The notes beneath the pieces are model-generated. The model was given only the letters and a program-made list of their open reading frames with translations. It did no database searches and had not been told where the DNA came from. From Akkermansiaceae bacterium (GTDB taxonomy: Bacteria > Verrucomicrobiota > Verrucomicrobiia > Verrucomicrobiales > Akkermansiaceae): DNA of 46,016 nt. Position numbers and translations under genes: made by a program. Shown here piece after piece: positions 41,176 to 46,016 of this stretch; position 1 is the stretch's first letter; every line of letters starts with the position of its first letter. The stretch lies in contig CAIZNN010000066.1 in the NCBI GenBank assembly GCA_903934285.1, forward strand, positions 1-46,016, written 5' to 3'.

Positions 41176-42915
41176 ATGACCCGCGAATCGCTCGCCGACG
41201 TCCTTGACGAAATCGCCCTGCTGCTCGAACTCAAGAACGAAAACCCGTTCAAAGTGCGCGCCTACCGGCACGGTGCCGAGACCGTGCGCAACTTCGCTGG
41301 CGACATCGTCGCACTGGCCGCCGCCAACCAGTTAGACGGGATCAAGGGCATCGGCGAGGCGCTGCGCGACAAGCTCCACATCCTCGCCAGCACCGGCACC
41401 CTGCCCTTCCATCAGCACCTCCGCGCCGAGTTCCCCCCGGGCCTGTTCGATCTCTTCGAGCTGCATGGCCTCGGCCCGAAAAAAGTCAAGACCCTCTACG
41501 AATCGCTCGCCATCAGTTCGATCGCCGCCCTCAAGCTCGCCTGCGAGGCCGGCACCGTCGCCGCCCTCCCGGGCTTCGGCGCCACCACCCAAGCCAATAT
41601 CCTCGCCGCCATCGCCCTGCACGACAAGTTCGCCGACGCCTTCACCCTCGGCGCCATCACCCCGCTCGCCGCTGAAATGTTAGACACGCTGCGGCTGCAT
41701 CCCGAAATCTCCCGCGCCACCGTCGCCGGTTCGTTCCGCCGCGCCAAGGAAACCGTCCACGACCTCGACTTCCTCGTCGCCACCACCTCCCCGGCCCTCG
41801 TCTGCCAGGATTTCACCACCCTGCCGCAGGTCGCCACCATCCTCGCCTGCGGCGACACCAAGGCGTCGGTACGCCTCTACAACGGCTTGCAATGCGACCT
41901 GCGCGCCGTTTCTAACATCGAATTCCCGTTCGCCCTGCAATACTTCACCGGCTCCAAGGAGCACAACGTCGCGTTGCGCGCCCGCGCCCTCAAACTCGGC
42001 CTCTCGCTCAACGAGTACGGCTTCACCCCCACCGCGGCGGACGCGCCCGCGCCGGCCGCCGCCATCCACGACGAGGCCGACCTCTATCACGCCCTGGGCC
42101 TCGACTTCATCGAACCGGAACTGCGCGAAAACCGCGGCGAACTGGAAGCCGCCGCCGCCCACGAGCTGCCCAGGCTCGTCGAACTCGCCAACCTGCGCGG
42201 CACCTTCCACAACCACACCACCGCCTCGGACGGCTTGGATTCATTAGAATCGATGGTGGCCGAGGCCATCGACATGGGCCTCCAATACCTCGGCATCGCC
42301 GATCATTCGAAATCCACCTTCATCGGCAACGGCATGGATGAGGCGAGATTGTTAGAGCAGCTTGCCGCCATCGCCCGCCTCAATGCCGCCCACCCCGATT
42401 TCCGTATCTTCGCCGGCTGCGAGGTGGACATCCTGCGCGACGGCAGCCTCGACTTCGACGACCCGATCCTCGCCCGGCTCGACTACTGCGTCGCCTCGGT
42501 GCACAACATCTTCAACCTAACCGAAGAGGAGATGACGCGGCGGATCTGCCGTGCCATGGAAAACGAGCACGTCACCATGCTGGGCCACGTCACCGGCCGC
42601 CTGCTCCTCAAGCGCGATCCCTATCCGGTCGATCACGCCAAAATCATCGATTGCGCCGCGGCCACCCGCACCATCATCGAGCTCAATTGCAGCCCGTTGC
42701 GCCTCGACATGGACTGGCGCTGGTGGAAGCGCGCCCGCGACCTCGGCGTGCTCTGCGCGATCAACCCGGACGCCCACTCCACCGCCCGGCTCCATCACAT
42801 CGGCCTCGGCGTGCGTCTCGCCCGCAAAGGCTGGCTGCGCCGCGAGGATATCCTCAACACCCGCTCGCGCGCCGAAGTCGAGGCCTTCTTCAACACCCCA
42901 AAAGCCGCCCGCTGA
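41176..42915 (+). CDS. polX: Family X DNA polymerase with PHP domain
   Basis: A 579-residue PolX, close to the 570 residues of B. subtilis PolX. The N-terminal 8-kDa-like and HhH regions (IKGIGEALRDKL, LHGLGPKKVKTLYE, LPGFGATTQANI) precede the palm motif GSFRRAKETVHDLDFLV, with the catalytic Asp pair, and a third Asp in LQCDLRAV. The C-terminal PHP domain (about 350-575) keeps its metal ligands: FHNHTTASDG, IADHSK, GCEVDIL, VASVHN, LGHVTGR and INPDAHS. It fills short gaps in base-excision repair and has 3'-5' exonuclease activity from PHP. The ATG at 41176 lies after the repeat array; translation further upstream is unlikely. Confidence 0.94.
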   Translation: MTRESLADVLDEIALLLELKNENPFKVRAYRHGAETVRNFAGDIVALAAANQLDGIKGIGEALRDKLHILASTGTLPFHQHLRAEFPPGLFDLFELHGLGPKKVKTLYESLAISSIAALKLACEAGTVAALPGFGATTQANILAAIALHDKFADAFTLGAITPLAAEMLDTLRLHPEISRATVAGSFRRAKETVHDLDFLVATTSPALVCQDFTTLPQVATILACGDTKASVRLYNGLQCDLRAVSNIEFPFALQYFTGSKEHNVALRARALKLGLSLNEYGFTPTAADAPAPAAAIHDEADLYHALGLDFIEPELRENRGELEAAAAHELPRLVELANLRGTFHNHTTASDGLDSLESMVAEAIDMGLQYLGIADHSKSTFIGNGMDEARLLEQLAAIARLNAAHPDFRIFAGCEVDILRDGSLDFDDPILARLDYCVASVHNIFNLTEEEMTRRICRAMENEHVTMLGHVTGRLLLKRDPYPVDHAKIIDCAAATRTIIELNCSPLRLDMDWRWWKRARDLGVLCAINPDAHSTARLHHIGLGVRLARKGWLRREDILNTRSRAEVEAFFNTPKAAR

Positions 42916-42929
42916 AAGATCCCCCACCC

Positions 42930-43832
42930 ATGCGCCTCCTCCCGCCCCTTCTCGTCGCCTGCCTATCCATCTCCATGCTGCGCGCCGAGGAACAACCGTT
43001 CCTCTATCCGCAAGGCGACTCCTTCACCCGGGACCTCGCCGACGCCCGGCTCAAGGGGCTCGCGCTCACCGACTATCACATTCACATCCGCGGCGGCATG
43101 ACCCTGGAGAAGGCCGCGCTGCGCCAAGAGCGCAGCGGCATCGGGAGCGCCGTGCTCGAGAACTTCGGCCGCGAGTGGCCGCTCTCGGACAACGCCAAGC
43201 TCAAGGACTTCATCGACGCCCATTCGCGACCGCTCCCTAACGGCCAGCGCCTGCCCGTCGGCATCCAGGTCAACGACCGCGATTGGTTCACCCGGATCGA
43301 CCCGGCGCAGTTCAAGCGCCTCGACTTCATCCTCGCCGACACCATGATCCTGGGCGTCACCGCCGAGGGCAAACCGCGCCGCCTGTGGCTGCCCGACGTC
43401 ACCATCGCCGACCCGGAGGCATGGATGTTGGCATACCTGGCCCACAACCTGCGCGTCCTCGACGAACCGATCTCGATTCTGGCCAACCCGACCTATCTGC
43501 CGCCCTGCATCGCCCACCTCCACGACCAACTGTGGACCGAAGCGCGCATGCGCCAGGTCATCGCCAAGGCCGTCGCCAACGGCGTGGCGCTCGAGATCCA
43601 GGCCGGCTCGGATTTCCCCAAGCCCGCGTTTCTCAAGCTCGCCAAATCCATGGGTGCCAGGTTCGCGTTCGGCTCCAACAATTTCGACGACACCGCCAAG
43701 GACCTCGCGCGTTGGTTCCAAGCCATCGCCCTGCTCGACCTCAAGCCCGCCAACCTCGCCACCCCCAAACTGGCAGCCCTGCCAGTGGCGGCACCTGCAC
43801 CGCCGCCACTTGCGCCTTGCGCTGCGGACTAG
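42930..43832 (+). CDS. Exported PHP-like protein of unknown activity
   Basis: A 300-residue protein with a signal peptide (MRLLPPLLVACLSISMLRA). Early LTDYHIHIRGGMT is a metal-binding HxH of amidohydrolase or PHP type. Later IQVNDRDWF, FILADTMIL, LANPTYLPPCIA and EIQAGSDFPKPAF fit a TIM-like barrel, and FAFGSNNFDD near the end could supply a further ligand. The tail is Ala/Pro-rich and ends in two Cys-poor repeats. I do not recognise a named family. It follows polX by 14 bp on the same strand, so the two may be co-transcribed, although one acts outside the cytoplasm. Function is not assigned. Confidence 0.8.
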   Translation: MRLLPPLLVACLSISMLRAEEQPFLYPQGDSFTRDLADARLKGLALTDYHIHIRGGMTLEKAALRQERSGIGSAVLENFGREWPLSDNAKLKDFIDAHSRPLPNGQRLPVGIQVNDRDWFTRIDPAQFKRLDFILADTMILGVTAEGKPRRLWLPDVTIADPEAWMLAYLAHNLRVLDEPISILANPTYLPPCIAHLHDQLWTEARMRQVIAKAVANGVALEIQAGSDFPKPAFLKLAKSMGARFAFGSNNFDDTAKDLARWFQAIALLDLKPANLATPKLAALPVAAPAPPPLAPCAAD

Positions 43833-43851
43833 ACCCCGCTAGGCTTGGCGC

Positions 43852-44925
43852 GTGACCCGCCACCGCACCGATGACCTCCGTATTGCCGGCCTCAACCCGC
43901 TGATTTCACCGGCGGTGCTGGCCTATTATCTGCCGGTGACCGAACCGGCATCGGAATTGGTGGCCACCGCGCGCGCCGGGGCGGAGGCGATTTTATGCGG
44001 CAAGGATGACCGGCTGCTGGCAGTGGTGGGACCGTGCTCGATCCACGATCCGGAGGCGGCGATGGAATATGGCAGCCGGCTCATGGCGCAAGCGCAGCGG
44101 CTCAAGGACGATATCCTCATCATCATGCGCGTGTATTTTGAGAAGCCGCGCACCACGGTGGGCTGGAAGGGCTTGATCAATGATCCACACCTGGATGACT
44201 CCTTCGATATCAACCACGGCCTGCGCATCGCCCGCAAACTGCTGCTCGATCTCGCCACCATGGGACTGCCCGCCGGCACCGAATTCCTCGACACCATCTC
44301 ACCCCAGTACATCGCCGATCTGATCGCCTGGGGCGCCATCGGCGCGCGCACCACCGAATCCCAAATCCACCGCGAACTCGCCTCCGGCCTGTCGATGCCG
44401 GTGGGTTTCAAAAACGGCACCGGCGGCTCGATCCAAATCGCCATCGATGCCATCCAGTCGGCCTCCCATCCGCATCATTTTCTATCAGTCACCAAGCAGG
44501 GGGTGTCCGCGATCATTTCCACCGCAGGCAATGAAACCTGCCACCTGATTTTACGCGGCGGCAAAACCGGCCCGAACTACGACAAGACCAGCATCGACGC
44601 GGTGGAGGCGATGCTGCGCAAACAAAACTTGCCGCCATATCTGATGGTCGATTGCTCGCATGGCAATTCCTCCAAGGACTTCCGCAACCAACCGCGCGTC
44701 GCCCGCGACCTCTGCCAGCAACTCGAAGCCGGCTCGCGCGCCATCACCGCCGTGATGATCGAGTCGAACTTGATCGAAGGCAATCAAGCACCATCCCGCG
44801 AGCTGGCACAATTGGTGCGCGGCCAATCCGTCACCGATGCCTGCATCAACTGGGACACCACCGTGGAAGTGCTCGACGACCTGGCCCGCGCCGTGCGGCA
44901 ACGGAGAGCAACACCCCGCTCATGA
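43852..44925 (+). CDS. aroG: DAHP synthase, class I (shikimate pathway entry)
   Basis: A 357-residue 3-deoxy-7-phosphoheptulonate synthase that condenses phosphoenolpyruvate with erythrose 4-phosphate. It is the AroFGH type. Motifs are VGPCSIHDPEAAMEYG (metal and PEP site), EKPRTTVGWKGLINDP, GARTTESQIHRELASGLS, VGFKNGTGG and VDCSHGNSSK, with the C-terminal INWDTTVEVLDDLA. The start is GTG, chosen because it is followed by the typical DDLRIAGLNPLISP. The length equals the E. coli enzymes (about 350). It stands alone, 19 bp after the PHP-like gene. Feedback inhibition by an aromatic amino acid is likely but the isozyme type cannot be told. Confidence 0.95.
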   Translation: MTRHRTDDLRIAGLNPLISPAVLAYYLPVTEPASELVATARAGAEAILCGKDDRLLAVVGPCSIHDPEAAMEYGSRLMAQAQRLKDDILIIMRVYFEKPRTTVGWKGLINDPHLDDSFDINHGLRIARKLLLDLATMGLPAGTEFLDTISPQYIADLIAWGAIGARTTESQIHRELASGLSMPVGFKNGTGGSIQIAIDAIQSASHPHHFLSVTKQGVSAIISTAGNETCHLILRGGKTGPNYDKTSIDAVEAMLRKQNLPPYLMVDCSHGNSSKDFRNQPRVARDLCQQLEAGSRAITAVMIESNLIEGNQAPSRELAQLVRGQSVTDACINWDTTVEVLDDLARAVRQRRATPRS

Positions 44926-45062
44926 ACAGGAAAATGACGGTGCCACTTGCTCCCCTCAGGCGTGCCGGCCACCATGCGGGGCGGCGGGCGAAACTTTTCG
45001 GGGATTTGGGGGTTTACTCTCGCGGTCCCGGCGTGTCGGGACTAAACAAGCGCTGAACTCCC

Positions 45063-45842
45063 ATGAAAACAATCCCTGGTTCACTCGTGTTGGCGGGTTT
45101 TTGGCTGCCGGCCGCGTGCCTGGCCGCACCAGAACCGGCACCCGGCAGTGCGCCCGCATACGGTGACGGGGCGCGCCGCGGCCGACAACAGCAATTTGTG
45201 GAGGCCTGGAAGCAGGCCGATACGGATGGCAACGGGATGATCTCGCAGCAGGAGTTTGCGGCGATGAAGCGGATCGAGTTGCTGCCGGAAGAGAAACGGA
45301 CGGAGTTGTTCAAGCGCCTGGACAAGGATGGCGACGGCAGCTTGAGCCGCGAGGAACTCGATAGGTTCGTCAAACCCCAGGAAGGCAAACGGCAGCTCAT
45401 GCTGCGCTTGAAAGAATTGGATACGGACAAAAACGGCGGCATCAGCCTCGAGGAGTTCAAGGCGGGCGAGTTTGTCAAGAAGCTGCCGCCGGAACGCCAA
45501 GAGACGCTGTTCCGCCGGCTCGACGTCAATGGTGATGGCTCAATCTCGCCTTTGGATCACCCGGCGGCAGAGCGGCCGGGCCAGCCGGGACCACCGCACG
45601 ATGCGCGCCACCTGCTCCGGTTGTTAGACAAGGACGGGGACGGGTTTCTGACATTGGAGGAATTCCGGCAGGTGCCGTTTATGCGTAGCCTCAACGAAAA
45701 CGAACAGCAGCAACTCTTTGACAAATTGGATCGCAACCACGATTCGAAAATCGACGCGACGGAGTTTTCGCATGCCGAGCACAAGAACGAGGGCAAGCCG
45801 CGTCCCGTGCCGCCGCGCCCCGAAGAAGGTGGGCCGCCGTAG
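45063..45842 (+). CDS. Exported six-EF-hand calcium-binding protein
   Basis: A 259-residue protein with a signal peptide (to about ACLAAP, residue 23) and six EF-hand loops. These start at Asp53 (DTDGNGMISQQE), Asp87 (DKDGDGSLSREE), Asp120 (DTDKNGGISLEE), Asp154 (DVNGDGSISPLD), Asp189 (DKDGDGFLTLEE) and Asp223 (DRNHDSKIDATE). The fourth ends in Asp rather than Glu and the sixth has His and Asp in the middle; both may bind calcium weakly. The C-terminus is charged and Pro-rich. Calcium binding outside the cytoplasm is expected; the biological role is unknown. Confidence 0.93.
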   Translation: MKTIPGSLVLAGFWLPAACLAAPEPAPGSAPAYGDGARRGRQQQFVEAWKQADTDGNGMISQQEFAAMKRIELLPEEKRTELFKRLDKDGDGSLSREELDRFVKPQEGKRQLMLRLKELDTDKNGGISLEEFKAGEFVKKLPPERQETLFRRLDVNGDGSISPLDHPAAERPGQPGPPHDARHLLRLLDKDGDGFLTLEEFRQVPFMRSLNENEQQQLFDKLDRNHDSKIDATEFSHAEHKNEGKPRPVPPRPEEGGPP

Positions 45843-45862
45843 GCCTAGATGGGAAAATAGAA

Positions 45863-46000
45863 ACCACAGATTACCCAGATTTCACAGATAATGAATGAGT
45901 TATGAATTATATGGCAGACACCTTTAGGGTGAGCCGAAGAGTAGATAGATTGCGGTCTTATTTTCCGTGTAATCCTCTTCAATCTGTGAAATCTGTGGTA
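45863..46000. repeat. Inverted repeat of the CCACAGATT type after the EF-hand gene
   Basis: The left arm (45863-45890: ACCACAGATTACCCAGATTT then CACAGATA) and right arm (45979-46000: TCAATCTGTGAAATCTGTGG then TA) are imperfect reverse complements. The 88 bp between them is AT-rich and holds no gene. Its low GC against the rest of the window and its CACAGAT-type arms suggest an inserted dispersed element. Confidence 0.75.
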
Positions 46001-46016
46001 AAAAACGCCACCCCAA

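Noticed and set aside
1..46016. tRNA, rRNA, riboswitch
   Set aside because: No cloverleaf with a CCA-type acceptor end, no rRNA sequence and no known riboswitch core was recognised by eye; a covariance search would be needed to exclude small RNAs.

Overview
The window is about 46 kb of GC-rich DNA, densely coded and mostly in same-strand runs. Gene content suggests a Gram-negative member of the Verrucomicrobiota/PVC group. The pointers are an MtrB/PioB-type outer-membrane barrel with multiheme cytochromes, system II cytochrome c maturation, a DUF3313 lipoprotein, an RND metal efflux system whose adaptor ends in a DUF3347-like domain, a Gfo/Idh/MocA dehydrogenase next to a sugar-phosphate isomerase/epimerase, and many short palindromic intergenic repeats. 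The assignment rests on recognised families, not on a marker gene; no rRNA or tRNA was seen.

Layout. 1-140: a 14-bp tandem repeat at the window edge. 0.3-7.8 kb: a DUF3313-like lipoprotein, a small Cys-rich exported protein, then a CusCBA-type Cu(I)/Ag(I) efflux operon, with a convergent TatD-family hydrolase after it. 8.95-22.4 kb: a one-strand electron-transfer island. In order it holds a lipoprotein octaheme cytochrome (DmsE/MtrA-like), an MtrB/PioB-like barrel, a monoheme cytochrome, a strong terminator, a NapC/NirT-like heptaheme membrane cytochrome, a duplicated-domain lipoprotein, ResB and CcsA, a MidA-like methyltransferase, a triheme cytochrome with a broken fourth heme motif, a Tat-exported four-cluster ferredoxin and an NrfD membrane subunit, and a second monoheme cytochrome. 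About 20 c-type heme sites are encoded there. I infer a quinone-to-outer-membrane (possibly extracellular) electron route, or the reverse, with the maturation machinery built in.

22.5-36.8 kb: a DUF2339 membrane protein, a UvrD/PcrA helicase, an AGCS and an APC amino-acid transporter, TatA, an exported endonuclease/exonuclease/phosphatase-fold lipoprotein, the sugar oxidoreductase and isomerase pair separated by several hairpins, a PabC-like aminotransferase, a small membrane protein, and an anchored GH75-like protein with a PPPAV-repeat tail. 36.8-38.4 kb: a decayed patch with an IS91-type transposase remnant, a hypothetical-gene remnant and a tyrosine-recombinase remnant split by a double-hairpin element. 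38.4-45.8 kb: housekeeping genes (free methionine-(R)-sulfoxide reductase, dnaX, ybaB, polX, DAHP synthase), an exported PHP-like protein and a six-EF-hand protein.

The most interesting system is the 8.95-22.4 kb cytochrome island. The most unusual DNA structure is the set of palindromic elements (7.8, 12.3, 30.0, 32.3-32.7, 37.3, 38.1, 40.9-41.2, 45.9 kb) and an apparent bias for the pentamer GTTAG/CTAAC. All calls come from reading the sequence; no database search was run.
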